Shown here: in pieces, positions 10,362-21,949 of the stretch
Layout: each line of letters opens with the position of its first letter
Position numbering within the stretch: position 1 is the stretch's first letter
Assembly (NCBI GenBank): GCA_018398585.1
Contig: JAGTTD010000001.1
Coordinates: forward strand, 25,551,438 to 25,615,437
Source of the DNA: Simmondsia chinensis
Lineage: Eukaryota; Streptophyta; Magnoliopsida; Caryophyllales; Simmondsiaceae
Length of the DNA: 64,000 nt
Direction of reading: 5' to 3'
Notes under the pieces: generated by a model
Databases searched by the model: none
What the model was told of the DNA's origin: nothing
Seen by the model: only the letters and a program-made list of their open reading frames with translations
Made by a program: the position numbers and the translations under genes

Positions 10362-11801
10362 ACAGGAGCAACGTGGGATGCGCAAAAACAAAGCAAAACG
10401 TGTAAAACTATTACAAAATGATGCGTTTCACCAAGGGTTAAAACGCGTGTTTTTGGCTCGTCATTAGCTACCACGTGTCAGGCAGTGATTGGTCTACACC
10501 CAAAGGAGCGCATCGCTCCCGTAGGTAGCCCAGTGCATGTGGCTGCTGTGTTTAAACGGGAATCGCCACGCGATTTCTTTTTTCTATTTTGCCTTTTTTT
10601 AGTTTTGTTTTTGTTTCCAGCGTGTAAAAATTCATCTCACGAATTTTAATCTAAAAGTCATTTTATTGTATAATTTTTCAACTTTTATTTATTTCATGAA
10701 TATTGTTTGGCAAATTTAAATTTACTCATCTCATGAAATCATTAATATTTTTTCGGCAACAATAAAAAATCGAGGCTTGCTCAGGGACCTCAGGGACAAT
10801 TTAAATCTAGCTCCAAATGGGTTAATTGAGTTACCATCTCATGATAAAATTTAATTATCACATAATAAGACTTAATTCCAATAAATAAATCTCACTGCAC
10901 TCGAAACTTAATTATTTATTAAATAATTCCCAAATATACTAATCTTACAACAACAACCCCTCTATGAGACATCCATGGTGAAAAATAATTAGAACTACTA
11001 CCATTATTTTTCTCATAGCTTCTCCATTAGTTACTGACTTGTCCTTTACTGAATAATTTATTTATACTTGAACATATCTACAGTATAAATTTCAAATGTC
11101 AAACACTTGGAACACTTTGGCCAAAGTTTCCAAATTCATTCAAATACCTGCGAATCAAATAAGGGGACATATGTATCTCGCAAAGGACTATAAATTCCCT
11201 ACTGGATACCTGATCCATGTCAAACTTCACGCCACTATCCAATGTATGTTGGACTTCAGTCATTTATCGAGACCTTACTTATAGTACACCAAAGTAACAT
11301 TCCATGCACAAGTCCCAAATACTCTCGGGATTTAGAGTAGTCATTCAGATAGTGCAACATGAATGACTTATTTCCGATAGTAGTCTAGAAACAAGTACCC
11401 CACATGGTCCCACTTAGTGTATCAATCTTATTAAACACACCAACCTACCACTTTCGGATCACCATCTACATGACCAAGACAGGTCATCTAAAGTTTCACG
11501 TTATAATCTTAGCGGACAAGTAGTCCAAACCTATCACAGCTATGAGTTTTTCAAATAACTTTCCATTCCATGTGCTCCAAGTCTATTTGTAGCTCAATCT
11601 CATAAACCACTTAGAATAAACATATGAAAAGCAATATGAGGACTGCATCCATCTCATGGATGTTACTTGAAAGAAAATCACATGCAACATATATGCTCAC
11701 TCACACAAATTTAACGAGGAAACCACTAAATCTTGAATTTCATTTTTAATAAAGTAATATTAATAGGACAAATTTAGATTTTTAGTACATTATTCCTAAC
11801 A

Positions 11802-12950
11802 CAATCTCTCCCAAGCAAAACATTTAGCTTGAGGTAGTATCCTCCACAAAGAAAGCTGTTGGCTTTCTTAGGCTGCCAACTATTAAGTCATTTGGGATGA
11901 CCCCTTTGGATTTAGTAGTAGCTCCAGAAAAGCCACATATTGCAACATCTGAAGTAATTAGATCATCTCGAGATTTACCAATGACCCCCAACATATATGC
12001 AGGCAGAACATTGATGGACGCGCCATTGTCCATCAAGACCTTGTTCACCAATATATCATCAAATTTAGCCTCGATTTATAGGGGCTTGATGTGTTTATTG
12101 GCGGTATTAGGCCCATCAAAAATCATCTTCATTATGTAAGGTGATTCATCAAGCAATTTGAATGTTGGGGTACTGACTTTAAAAGACAAGGGGTTAGGGT
12201 TACCTTTGGTGGCTGCTACTTTCGTCACAAGCTCCACTTGAGGATCCTCGTCTGATGCTATAGTGTCTCTCTCGGGACCTTCTTAAGTGTCAGTTTCCAT
12301 GAACTCCAAAGGAAGGAGCAATGCAGTTCTGACATCAGCTTTTTCTGGGAGCATCTCAAATTGTATCTAGATCCCTTTGTATGTTCCCTTTTCCGGGCTA
12401 GCTACCATGGGCATGTCTTGTTCTTGGTGTTGAAGATTGCCATTCGTTGGCATATCTTTCTCTTGAGGCTGGTCCTCTGGATCAACCTCTTGGTTTTGGG
12501 ACTCCTCTATTGGTTGGGGGAAGTCCTCCTTATGGAAATCGTTCTCTATATTAAGACCATGTTGGGTTAACATGGCCTATAGGTTCAACTAAGTTGATGC
12601 TGAGAGGGAGTACTCCTCGTAGTCCTCAACTGCCCCCTAAACTAGGAAATTCTTGGCAAGCTAGCCCAACACTCGCACCCTTTAAAGGATGAGAGGCTAG
12701 CCCATCCTTGAGCTTCTTGTGTGTCTACCCTTTACTGGTAGTAGTAAAAGGCCTAGACTTAGTTGTTGGATCCTCAAGATCCATTTGCTCACTTTGCTTG
12801 CCCTTGTGGACTCTCGCTTCCTCTTGAGAGGACCTAATTAAGCAAGTATTAAGCAAAGTCCTTTGCTGAGCTGCCTTCTTTCGCATCTGCCTCCTCTTTT
12901 GAGTTCTGATCAGGCTAGAGGGACTAACCTCCCCATGTCGAAGTTGATTT
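11802..12950 (-). pseudogene. pol: Ogre/Tat-type gag-protease fragment
   Basis: Minus-strand residues VNKVLMDNGASINVLP (near 12050-12000) form a retroviral-type aspartic protease site with the Ogre/Tat pattern VNxxLVDxGAxINxLP. KSRDDL and GVIPNDLIVGSLRKPTAFFV follow, also typical. Upstream, around 12230-12060, is HIKPL*IEAKFDDI, with an in-frame stop. From 12900 to 12250 lies a low-complexity charged region with stops, probably the gag-protease linker. The fragment is cut at 11801 by the copia-1 LTR and at 12951 by gypsy-B. RT and integrase of this element are not in the window. Confidence 0.75.
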
Positions 12951-13257
12951 TGTTATGTTTCTTATTCGTTTATGATGTAATAAGGTGCCATATGCTTTTA
13001 ATGTTTGAATTTGTATTTTGGCACCAAAGTCGGTTAGTGGTTAGGGGATGGTTTAGTGAGTCTTGTTTGTTATTTTCTATAAGTAGGATGGTCAAGTGTA
13101 ATTGCTAAGCATTCAATGAAATATCAACCAATCTGTTTGAGATTAACCTTCTTCCTCTCATCTAATTCTCTCTCTATTTCTCATCTCCTTCACTTCTTTC
13201 TCATCCCATACTCTCCTAATCTTAGGTTAAGATCAAGAATTAATCTCGATCTTAACA
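12951..13257 (+). repeat. 5' LTR of gypsy-B
   Basis: It starts TGTTATGTTTC and ends TCGATCTTAACA. The second half holds a CT-rich stretch (CTCATCTAATTCTCTCTC) like that in the solo LTR at 26679-27233. Confidence 0.94.
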
Positions 13258-13259
13258 AT

Positions 13260-13272
13260 TAGTATCAGAGCC
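13260..13272 (+). other. Primer binding site of gypsy-B
   Basis: It reads TAGTATCAGAGCC, the initiator-Met PBS with G changed to A at the second position. It lies two bases inside the LTR. Confidence 0.88.
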
Positions 13273-13437
13273 TCGTTTGGCTTCCAATTTAAAAGGATTT
13301 GATATCAAAAATTCCTTGATCGCATTGCGAATTGCTTATGAATTCGATCTTGAATTCTGAGGTTAAGTGCTTGCGGTTACTCAAATTGACATAAAAAGTA
13401 TTAAAACAAAATATATACAATTGAATCATTATGATCT

Positions 13438-15344
13438 ATGGATTCAGCTGAGATTGCATTGGCCGATAGAGTTACCACCAGATCAGCCGCAGCTAAGGCA
13501 GCTGCTAAATCTACATATGCTAATGTTGTTGGCAGCAATGATGCAATAGGTCGGGAGACAGTGTCGATGGCACAATTGGACAGTAAATTGGACAGTAAGT
13601 TCAATGCAATGCTTGATCTACTCAGAAAATCTAACGCTGAATTGGTACAGCAAATGAACCAGTAGATCGATGTGAAGGTTGATCAGCGAGCTCAGCAGGT
13701 GGAGGCTAGGATGGCTGATCATATCGCACGGCAAACACACAAATTAGAGGAGAGGTTTAACCAGTGATTTGAGCAGCAAATTCAAATGCTGGAAGAGAAG
13801 TTAGCAGAGAATCAAGAGCAGTCTTGGAGGCCAGATCCTCCTATTGTTCCTGATCCGTTATTGCCTGCTAGTGTGCTGCGAGCAACTCAACCTATGAGGT
13901 CCTTTAATGAAGTGAGATAGAATGATCACGCCCCTGTGGTTAATGCTGGTGTTGGTACTAGAACTCAAGATAGAGTTCATGAGGTTGAGATGACTGATAG
14001 GCAGGTTCGCAGTGAGCATGTGCAGTCTCGACCTTCAAACTAGAATGCAGGGCCTGAAGTTCGAGCTATTGAAATTGAGGACACTTTCAGATCTAGGGGA
14101 GTGGATCAATTGGATAGGCCGCCTGATGATTGGCACCAGCACCACTCAGGCAGTAATGAGGAGTCGTCCAATTACAGAAATAATGGTCATAGACAGCCTC
14201 GTGTGCAAATTGATGCCTTTGATGGAAAACAACCTCATTCATGGCTGAGGAGATGTGAACGCTACTTCCATTTCTACCACATTGATGAATCTGAAAAGGT
14301 ACAAATTGCAGCAGTGCACCTTCCTGGTGATCATGAGATGTGGTTTTATAGCTTGATGAAGAGCAATCCTTCTCTTTCTTGGACTGAGTTTGCAAAAGAA
14401 TTGTGTGATCGGTTTAGTGATGAGGATGATAGTGATATTGCGGATAAATTCAATAAGGTGAAGCAGGAGATATCTGTAAGAGATTATATGACCAGGTTTG
14501 AGAGTCTTAGGGCCAGCATTATAACTGAAATTCAGGCCTCAGAATCATATTATGCATCAGCTTTTATAAGTGGCTTGAAGCCAAGGGTGGAGAACTTGGT
14601 TAAAGCGGTTGATCCTACATCCTTGTCTATGGCTTATGCTAAAGCCAATCTTTATGAATCGACAATTCTGTCCTCAAGTGATGTTTCTAGGTCTCGTGGC
14701 AGTAGCTCCAAACCACAGCAAGTGTCTGCTAGGTCCAGGACCAACAGAACAGATGAAAGGCAGCAACAGAGGTTGTATTATCGATGTAATCAACCTTACC
14801 AGTTTGGCCACAAGTGTAACCCCAAGTTTCTTATGTCTGCTGAAGGGGTTAGTGCGGGTGAACTCTCTAATGGTGAGGAGATTAAGGTTGATGAAGCTGA
14901 TTCAGATCATGATATCGAGGAAAACTTGGATGATGATGCGATGGAAATTTCAATGAAAGCCTTAACTAGTAATGGGACTCATAGCACAATCCGCATCAAA
15001 GGGAAGGCTGGAAAAAGGTCTATTATCATCCTCATTGATAGTGAGAGCACCCATAGCTTTGTTGATCCTAAAGTAGTCAAGAAAGTGGGTTATGAAGTGA
15101 TTAGAACTCACCCTCTTGCTGTTACCGTGGCTGATGGAAAATCCGTGACAACTTAAAACAAATGCCAAGGGTTCCCTTGGTTTATGTAGCCCACAAGTTC
15201 AGCTATAACTTTAGAATCCTTCCTTTAGGAGGGTGTGACATGGCGCTTGGGGTCGATTGGATGAGAGCTTATAGCCCTGTGTTTTTTGATTATGCTAACC
15301 TCACGGTTTCTTTTGAAGTACAAGGCTTGAAAATCACATTGTAA
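13438..15344 (+). pseudogene. gag-pol: gypsy-B gag and protease
   Basis: The start ATG at 13438 gives MDSAEIALADRVTTRSAAAK. In the same frame a coiled-coil-like Gln/Glu-rich part follows, with stops at 13663, 13765, 13918 and 14041. It then stays open from 14101 to 15156. This covers the capsid-like core (FDGKQPHSWLRRCERYFHF near 14220, AAVHLPGDHEMWFY near 14315), the linker and a damaged zinc knuckle (YYRCNQPYQFGHKC near 14780; first Cys replaced by Tyr). The protease motif reads ILIDSESTHSFV, so the invariant DSG has become DSE. A TAA at 15154 interrupts the protease, and GGCDMALGVDWM follows to a TAA at 15342. Several of these stops replace Gln codons kept in gypsy-A. Confidence 0.9.
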
Positions 15345-16894
15345 GGGATAGCTGAGCAAGCTCAATTACAAGTAATGAAAGGGAGTAAATTGAAGAAGGG
15401 AATTCAGAGATGAGCATTTCAGTGGGTGGGCCAGCTGTTTGCGATTGCTCCTACTGAAATGATTAGCATTACCGAGCAAGAAGTGCAAGCAGTGATCAAT
15501 GAATTTGAAGATGTGCTCGATATCCCAAGTCTTTACCTCCCAAGAGGAGTTTAGACCATGTAATTCCTCTTAAAGAGGGTGCAGAGCCAATGAGGCTTAG
15601 GCCTTACAGATACCCTCATGCTCAGAGGTCAGAGATTGAGAAGCAAGTTGATAATTTGCTCAAGACCAACTTTATTTAGCCAAGCCACAACCCCTTTGCC
15701 TCTCCAGTTATTCTTGTCAAAAAAAAGGATGGCACGGCTCGAATGTGTATTGATTATAGGCAACTAAACTCTATGACTGTTAAGGACAAGTTTCCTATAC
15801 CAGTTATAGATGATTTGTTGAATGAGTTGTATGCAGCTTAAGTCTTTTCCAAGTTGGACCTACGGCAAGGTTATCATCAAATTAGAGTAGAAGAGCACGA
15901 TGCGTATAAGACAACATTCCGGACACATCATGGACACTTTGAGTTTGTGGTCATGCCATTTGGCTTGACAAACCCACCAGCAACATTCCAGGCTCTTATG
16001 AACGATGTCTTCAAACAATTTCTTAGGAGATTTGTGTTGGTTTTCTTTGATGACATCTTGATTTACCGTGCATCTTTCGAGGAGCATTTGAAGCATTTGA
16101 GGGAAGTTTTTTTGGTCATGCATGAGCACAAGTTGTATGCTAAGTTGGCCAAGTGTTCTTTTGCTCAAACTCATTTGGAGTACCTTGGCCATGTGATCTC
16201 TTGTGAAGGAGTTTCCACCGATCCCTCAGAGGTCCTAACCATGAGAGAACGGTCTATTCCGGTAACCCTGAAACAATTGAGAGGATTTTTGGGTCTAACT
16301 GGTTATTACCGCAAGTTTGTAGCCAATTATAGAGCTTTAACAAAGCCACTCACATATTTTTTGAGGAAAGACGCTTTCAGATGGTCGAATGAAGCTTAAC
16401 TGGCTTTTGATGCTCTTAAGGCTGCAATGTGTAAAGCACCTGTATTAGCAATGCCTGATTTCACTTCAAGCTTTGTATTGGAGACTGATGCGTGTGGAAG
16501 TGGTGTTGGGGCAATGTTATCTCAAGAAGGAAGGCCTATAGCATATCTCAGCCGAGCATTGAGTGCAAAGCATCAAGCTCTTTCTACGTATGAGAATGAG
16601 TACCTTCAAATTTTGCTTGCGGTGGAAAAATGGAGGCACTACTTGGATGGGCATCATTTTATTATCAAGACTGATCATCAAAGTCTTAAGCACTTATTAG
16701 AGCAGAAAATTGTCACAAGGATACAAAGAAAAGGGCTGATGAAGATGTCGAGGCTGGATTATGACATTGAATACAAGAAGGGGAAGGAAAATATGGCCGC
16801 AGATGCACTATCACGCAGATTCGAGGACTATGAGCAGGGTTCTCTTGGGGCCATTTCAGTGATCTCTCCTACTTGGATGGAAGAGGTACATTAG
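15345..16894 (+). pseudogene. pol: gypsy-B reverse transcriptase and RNase H
   Basis: RT motifs are [14 protein letters not shown] and [10 protein letters not shown] near 15700-15770, [15 protein letters not shown] at 15857, [13 protein letters not shown] near 15955 and the catalytic [11 protein letters not shown] near 16040. The thumb has [16 protein letters not shown] near 16290. RNase H has LETDACGSGVG near 16480, YENEYLQILLAVEKW near 16590, TDHQSLKHLLEQ and ADALSRRFED. Stops fall at about 15677, 15839, 16397 and 16892. The one at 16397 replaces Gln of the gypsy-A sequence. Catalytic residues remain. Confidence 0.92.
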
Positions 16895-18300
16895 TCCTAT
16901 GAGAATGATTCTTTTGCACAAGAATGTATAACAGCTGTCAGTGTGGGTAAGGCGAGCAATTTGGCTGCTGGAGCAGATGTGTCAGTGACCCGAGGGATTA
17001 TCAGGATTCAGAGGAAGCTGTGTATTGGCATCTCTACTGATCTCAGACATCGTGTTATCAGTGCTGCCCATGATTCTTCATGGGGAAGTCATTCAGGCAT
17101 GGAAGGGACGTATCAGAGGTTGAAAGTTCACTTCAGTTGGCCGGGAATGAAGAGAGAAGTGTCTGAATTTGGGCAAAGATGTGAGGTTTTTCAACAAACG
17201 AAGCTTGGTGATCATAGATACCAAGGACTTCTTCAACCTTTACCTGTTCCAGAGGGTATATGGCAGCACATAAGCATGGACTTTATTGAGGGATTGCCTA
17301 AGTCAGAAGGGAAAGAGATGATTTGGGTAGTAGTTGATCGGTTCACTAAAATTGGCCACTTCATTGCCTTGGCTTAACCTGTGACTGCTGAGAAGCTGGC
17401 TCGCGTGTTCCTTGATAACATCTACAAGCTCCATGGCTTGCCCCAATCCATAATTTTTGATAGGGACAAGCTCTTTACAAGTCGTTTTGGAAGGAGCTGT
17501 TTGGTCTTTTGGGCACGACTCTGGCACTTAGCTCATCTTACCACCCTCAAACTGACGGTCAGACTGAGAGGGTCAATCAATGCATTGAGCAATACCTTAG
17601 AAGCATGGTGTTTAGCCAGCCCAAGGTGTGGGGAAGGTGGCACTCTTTGGCAGAATTTTGGTATAATACCCATGTCCTTGCTTCATTAGGTACTACACCC
17701 TTCAAGGCATTGTATGGGTACGATCCTCCCACTCCCTTGGTGTTGCAAGGAGTTGAGACATATGTGGCTGAGGTTTCTAAGCTGGTGCAGGAAAGGGAAA
17801 TCTTATGCAGCAGCTTAAGGATGACCTCTATCAGTCCCAATCTCGAATGAAGTGGTACGCGGACCGCAAAAGAGTAGACAAGAATTTTGAGGTGGGTGAT
17901 ATGGTATATCTGAAACTACAGCCTTATAGGCAATCCACGGTAGCTGTAAGGAAGAATTTCAAGCTTTGTGCAAGATTCTTTGGACCTTACAAGGTTTTGG
18001 AGAGAATTGGCAAGGTGGCATACAAGCTGGAGCTTCCACCCGATTCATATATTCACCCAGTTTTCATGTTTCCCTTCTTAAAAAGCAGGTTAAAGAAGGT
18101 CAAAAATCATCTCCAGCTCCTCCAGAGGTGGGTTCCAATGGTTCCTTGTTCCTACAACCAGCTGCAGTGAAGGAAGTGAAGCAAGCAATAGCAGATGGCC
18201 CCAACAGATAGAAGGTTCAAGTTAGCTGGTGCAATTTGGATGATTCTTTCACCACTTGGGAAGAGGAGCGATTTTTTTGAGTCAATTTCCTTCTTTTCAT
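16895..18300 (+). pseudogene. pol: gypsy-B integrase and chromodomain
   Basis: An HHCC-like zinc region (HSGMEGTYQRL, CEVFQQTKLG; one Cys is now Phe) lies near 17090-17200. It is followed by SMDFIEGLPKSEGKEM and VVDRFTKIGHF. FDRDKLF carries the second catalytic Asp. After a frameshift near 17480 come SSSYHPQTDGQTERVNQ and YGYDPPTPLVL. Further frameshifts near 17815 and 18070 separate VGDMVYLKLQPYRQS and FHVSLLKKQVKEG. A chromodomain-like VQVSWCNLDDSFTTWEEER lies near 18210-18270, and then the terminal LEDKDVLKGG. Chromodomains of this class direct integration to marked chromatin. It is clearly inactive. Confidence 0.9.
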
Positions 18301-18321
18301 TCTTGAGGACAAGGATGTTTT

Positions 18322-18334
18322 AAAGGGAGGGGAT
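18322..18334 (+). other. Polypurine tract of gypsy-B
   Basis: AAAGGGAGGGGAT lies directly before the 3' LTR and overlaps the last codons of the polyprotein. Confidence 0.9.
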
Positions 18335-18641
18335 TGTTATGTTTCTTATTCGTTTATGATGTAATAAGGTGCCATATGCTTCTAATGTTTGAATTTGTAT
18401 TTTGACGCCAAAGTCGGTTAGTGGTTAGGGGCTGGTTTAGTGAGTCTTGTTTGTTATTTTCTATAAGTAGGATGGTCAAGTGTAATTGCTAAGCATTCAA
18501 TGAAATATAAACCAATCTCTTTGAGATTAACCTTCTTCCTCTCATCTAATTCTCTCTCTATTTCTCATCTCCTTCACTTCTTTCTTATCCCATACTCTCC
18601 TAATCTTAGGTTAAGATCAAGAATTAATCTCGATCTTAACA
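18335..18641 (+). repeat. 3' LTR of gypsy-B
   Basis: It is the partner of 12951-13257 with the same length and about seven substitutions. It is followed by GGTTT, the probable target duplication. Confidence 0.94.
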
Positions 18642-19043
18642 GGTTTCGTCTCCAGACATTACCAAATTGGACCCCAAAAAGTTGGTTTCCTGAATGTCAT
18701 GGTGCCTAACTGGTGTCCATGTCTAGTAGGTAGTAATTTGGGTTTTTTTTTTTTTTGTGAGATGCGTAGTTCTCATGATGATCTATGTCTTTTGAGGAGG
18801 ATCCTTAGTAGGTTCAACTCAATGAGACTTCTCTGATGGCATATTTACTTCCAAGAGAGGGTCTGTAGGAGATATATATTAAGGTAACAACCTGAGTTTT
18901 CTCATTGCTGCCTGTATCCTCTCACAACATTGCTGGCATGCCCCGTAAGACATCCTTTCAAGATTGCGAGATATTTTCTCCCAGCTCTTGAGGCCATCTT
19001 TAAATGGGTTAAGGACGGGACAAAATAGTTCACGCGGTGAGAG
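18642..19043 (+). other. Non-coding stretch between gypsy-B and the LINE endonuclease
   Basis: I see no coding sequence. It holds a T run at about 18737-18757. The last 150-200 bases may be the 5' untranslated part of the following LINE, since the recognised reading starts abruptly after a stop at 19038-19040. The beginning may belong to the Ogre/Tat copy into which gypsy-B inserted. Confidence 0.4.
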
Positions 19044-19904
19044 GAGCTGCGAATTGGGACCTTAAATGTTGGCACGCTAACTAGGAAAAGATTTGAGGTT
19101 GCCCAAATGATGATCAGGAGAAGGATCAACATCATGTTCCTTCAAGAGACTAGATGGGCGGGCACAAAAGCAAGGGATGTGTTAAGATACAAATTATGGT
19201 ATGCGGGCCTAGTTAGGGGTAAGAATGGGGTGGGTATTATCGTGAATAGCTTCATTAGGGACAAAGTAGTTGAGGTCACTAGGACTAGCGATAGGATCAT
19301 TAGCATCAGATTAGTGTTGGATGGGGAGATATGGAACGTCATAAGTGCATATGCTCCACAGATTGCACAAACAGAGCAGGAGAAGGCTAAATTTTTGGAG
19401 GACTTGGACTAAACAATGCAAGGCATACCCCAGAGTGAACAAGTTGTGATTTGAGGTGATTTCAATGGCCACATGGGTGCGAACACAGAAGGTTATGCAT
19501 CCCACCATGGAGGCTTTGGGTATGGAACGAGAAATGATGAAGGTAAGGCTGACTTTGTGGTCACCTATGACCTAACAGTAGCCAACACCTTTTTCAAAAA
19601 GCGTGAGGAACATATCATCACGCATCGCAATGGTGGAGCAATGACTCATAGTGACTACATTTTATTAAGGAAGAGGATTCAAAAAGATTGTAGGGATTGC
19701 AAGGTCATCCCTGGGAATGACCTCTCAACACAACAGAGGGTCGTATGTGTTGAGGTCAAGGTCAAGAGAAGGGGCAAGAAAGCCACCAAACCATCCCAGC
19801 CATGCACGCGTTGGAGGGATCTAAAGGGGGAAAAGGCTCAAGTCTTTAAGGAAAGAGTCGAGGCTGAGCTAGGAGGGGATTGTGAGGGTGATTTAAACCA
19901 CTAG
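19044..19904 (+). pseudogene. RTE LINE endonuclease domain
   Basis: The reading begins ELRIGTLNVGTLTRKRFEV. It continues with INIMFLQETRWAG (catalytic Glu in QET), NGVGIIVNSF and VISAYAPQ. A TAA stop near 19410 interrupts it. It resumes with GDFNGHMGANTEGY (catalytic Asp/Asn of GDFN), GGFGYGTRN and ANTFFKKREEH. HSDYILLRKR and CKVIPGNDLSTQQR end the domain; the usual final ...QHR... appears as QQR. These are the exonuclease-endonuclease-phosphatase motifs that nick target DNA in LINE retrotransposition. At least two stops (TAA near 19410, TGA near 19452) make it non-functional. Confidence 0.88.
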
Positions 19905-21794
19905 CGGAACCAAGTTGCCCAAAAGATCAAAGATGTGGCAAGTGAAGTCCTAGGTGTATCAAAGGCGGAGGCACCAAACAACAAAGAGACTTGGTGGTGC
20001 TTCAGGGTACAAGAAATTATTAAGGCCAAGCGAAACTACTTCAAGGAGTGGGATCGAAGTGGAGATGAGGCCAAGAGACAATAATATAAATAGGCAAAGA
20101 AGGAAGTAAAGATAGCAGTAAGAGAGGCACAATCTAAAGCCTTTGAGGAGTTCTATAGGAGGCTCGATATAGTAGAGGGGACAGAGACCTATATAGAATT
20201 GCAAAGATAAGAGAAAGGAGGACTAGAGATCTGGACCAAGTAAGGTGCATAAAGGGGGCAGATGGACAAGTGCTCGTAGCAGAGCAACAAATCAAAACTA
20301 GGTGGAAATCTTACTTTCACGATCTGCTGAATGGAAAGGGAGATACAATTACACCAACAAGAGAACTACAAGCATCGGCGGAGCACGAGACTTACTACTA
20401 CTATACCAGAATTGGACCCGAGGAAGTTAGGGAAGCATTAAAGAAGATGGGCAGGGGTAAAACAGTCGGCCCAAACGGAATACCGATTGAGGCATGGAAG
20501 TGTACTGGAGAAGTGGGAGAAAGATGGCTGACCAAATTATTCAACCAGATTCTCCAAGGGAAGAAGATGCCGGATGAATGGTGGGAGAGCATATTAATTC
20601 CTGCATATAAGAGCCAAGGCAACATTCAGAGTTGTGCCAACTACAGAGGAATCAAATTAATGAGGCACACCCTGAAGCTTTGGGAGCGGGTCATAGAAAG
20701 AAGGCTTCGACAATGAACATGGGCCTCAAAGAACCAATTTAGATTCATGCCAGGTAGATCAACGATAGAAGCCATCCATCTCCTGAGAAGGCCCATAGAG
20801 TTCTATAGGGATAGACAAAAGGACCTCCACATAGTTTTCATTGATCTGGAGAAGGCATATGATAGAGTCCTAAGAGAGGTCCTATGGAGGGTCTTGGAAG
20901 GGAAGGCATCCCACAGCCCTACATACGAATCATCCAAGACATGTATGAAGACGCCCAAACCAAGGTGCTCATAACGGAAGGAGACACAGACGCATTTCCC
21001 ATTATAGTAGGACTACCACCAAGGTTCAGCCTTGAGCCACTTTCTGTTCATTTTGCTTATGGACAAACTCACAAGGCACATACAAGGGGAAATGCCTTGG
21101 TGCATGCTATTCGCGGATGATATAGCCTCGGTGGGGGAAACGAGGGAGGAGGTGAATAGGAAACTTGAACTTTGGAAGATGGTCTTAGAATCGAAAGGTT
21201 TAAGACTCAGTAGTTCTAAGACCAAGTATATGAAACTCAAGTTCTGCACTTCTACCACGCCAAGCGTAGAAGCCGTCAAGATTGGATCAGAATGCATACC
21301 ACAGAAAGCATGTTTTAAATACTTGGGCTCCATGGTGCAACAAGACAGAGAAGTGGACACGAATGTCAATAATAGAATTAAAGTGGGATGGAATAAATGG
21401 AGGTTGGCCTCTGCGGTACTATGCGATAGGAAGTTTCCATTAAAGTTAAAGGGTAAATACTACAAGATGGTAGTGAGACCGGCCATGTCCTACGGGGCAG
21501 AATGCTGGCCAGTTAAGTGTCATCACACGCAGAAGATGGAAGTGGCAGAGAAAAAGATGCTAAGATGGATATGTGGACACACAAGGAAGGACGGAATTAG
21601 AAATGCCATTATAAAAAGTAAATTAGGCATCGCTATAGAGGATAAGTTGAGAGAGCAACGACTGAAGTGGTTAGGAGGTGTTAGGAGGAGAGCCATTGAT
21701 GCCCATGTTAGGAGGTGCGAACAACTCCATATTACAGATGGGAAAGGAGGGAAAGGGCGGCCAAAGAAGAGCTGGACGGAGATGTTAGGAACAG
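19905..21794 (+). pseudogene. RTE LINE reverse transcriptase domain
   Basis: A connecting region with stops runs to about 20170. A frame change leads into RIAKIRERRTRDLDQVRC. The open part to 20716 contains GKTVGPNGIPIEAWK, NYRGIKLMRHTLKLWERV and the RT fingers. After a stop at 20714, [16 protein letters not shown] and [11 protein letters not shown] follow. A frameshift near 20890 and another near 21040 lead to the catalytic-site sequence CMLFADDIASVGETREEV near 21105. The C-terminal region has KYLGSMVQQD, the zinc-finger-like CGHTRKDGIRN and RPKKSWTEML, then stops at the copia-2 LTR. The FADD motif is intact, but the frame is not. Confidence 0.88.
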
Positions 21795-21949
21795 TGTCAT
21801 GAAATCTAGATTTATTCTGGATATATTATTTTAATTAATAAATAAAATCAAAGTTCCAGTCGTTTCCTAGTTAAATTTGTGTATGTGAGCATTTATACTG
21901 CACGTGATTTTCTTTCGGGAGGCATCCATGAGATGGGTGTAGTCCTCAG

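Larger units (their letters stand above)
8802..11801 (-). repeat. 5' LTR of copia-1 (about 3 kb)
   Basis: On the minus strand it begins TGTTAGGAATAATG at 11801 and ends TTCATCCCAACA at 8802. Much of it aligns by eye with the copia-2 LTR (21795-26229, opposite strand), for example GTGATTTTCTTTC and CATCCATGAGATGG. It is about 1 kb longer than copia-2 without N1, mainly because of an embedded GC-rich block at about 9376-10361. The partner LTR is outside the window, so the outer target duplication cannot be tested; its right flank begins CAATC. Confidence 0.82.
12951..18641 (+). mobile_element. Reina-like chromovirus gypsy-B
   Basis: This is a full-length element with paired 307-bp LTRs (12951-13257 and 18335-18641), PBS, gag, pol with a chromodomain-like tail, and polypurine tract. 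The LTRs differ at about seven sites (roughly 2%). The flanks GATTT (12946-12950) and GGTTT (18642-18646) look like a target duplication with one later change. Its proteins are close to gypsy-A, but the LTR sequence is different, so it is a sister family. It carries many more stops and frame breaks than its young LTRs suggest. Confidence 0.93.
19044..21794 (+). mobile_element. RTE-type LINE, 3' end cut by copia-2
   Basis: This non-LTR element has an apurinic endonuclease followed by reverse transcriptase in one polypeptide, with wording typical of plant RTE elements ([44 protein letters not shown]). It ends at 21794, exactly where the copia-2 LTR begins with TG. The last residues of the protein and the 3' tail are missing. 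Confidence 0.88.

Noticed and set aside
14093..14395. 100-residue ORF on minus inside gypsy-B
   Set aside because: Shadow of the gag core on the opposite strand.
21013..21369. 118-residue ORF on minus
   Set aside because: Complement of the LINE reverse transcriptase region; no independent evidence.
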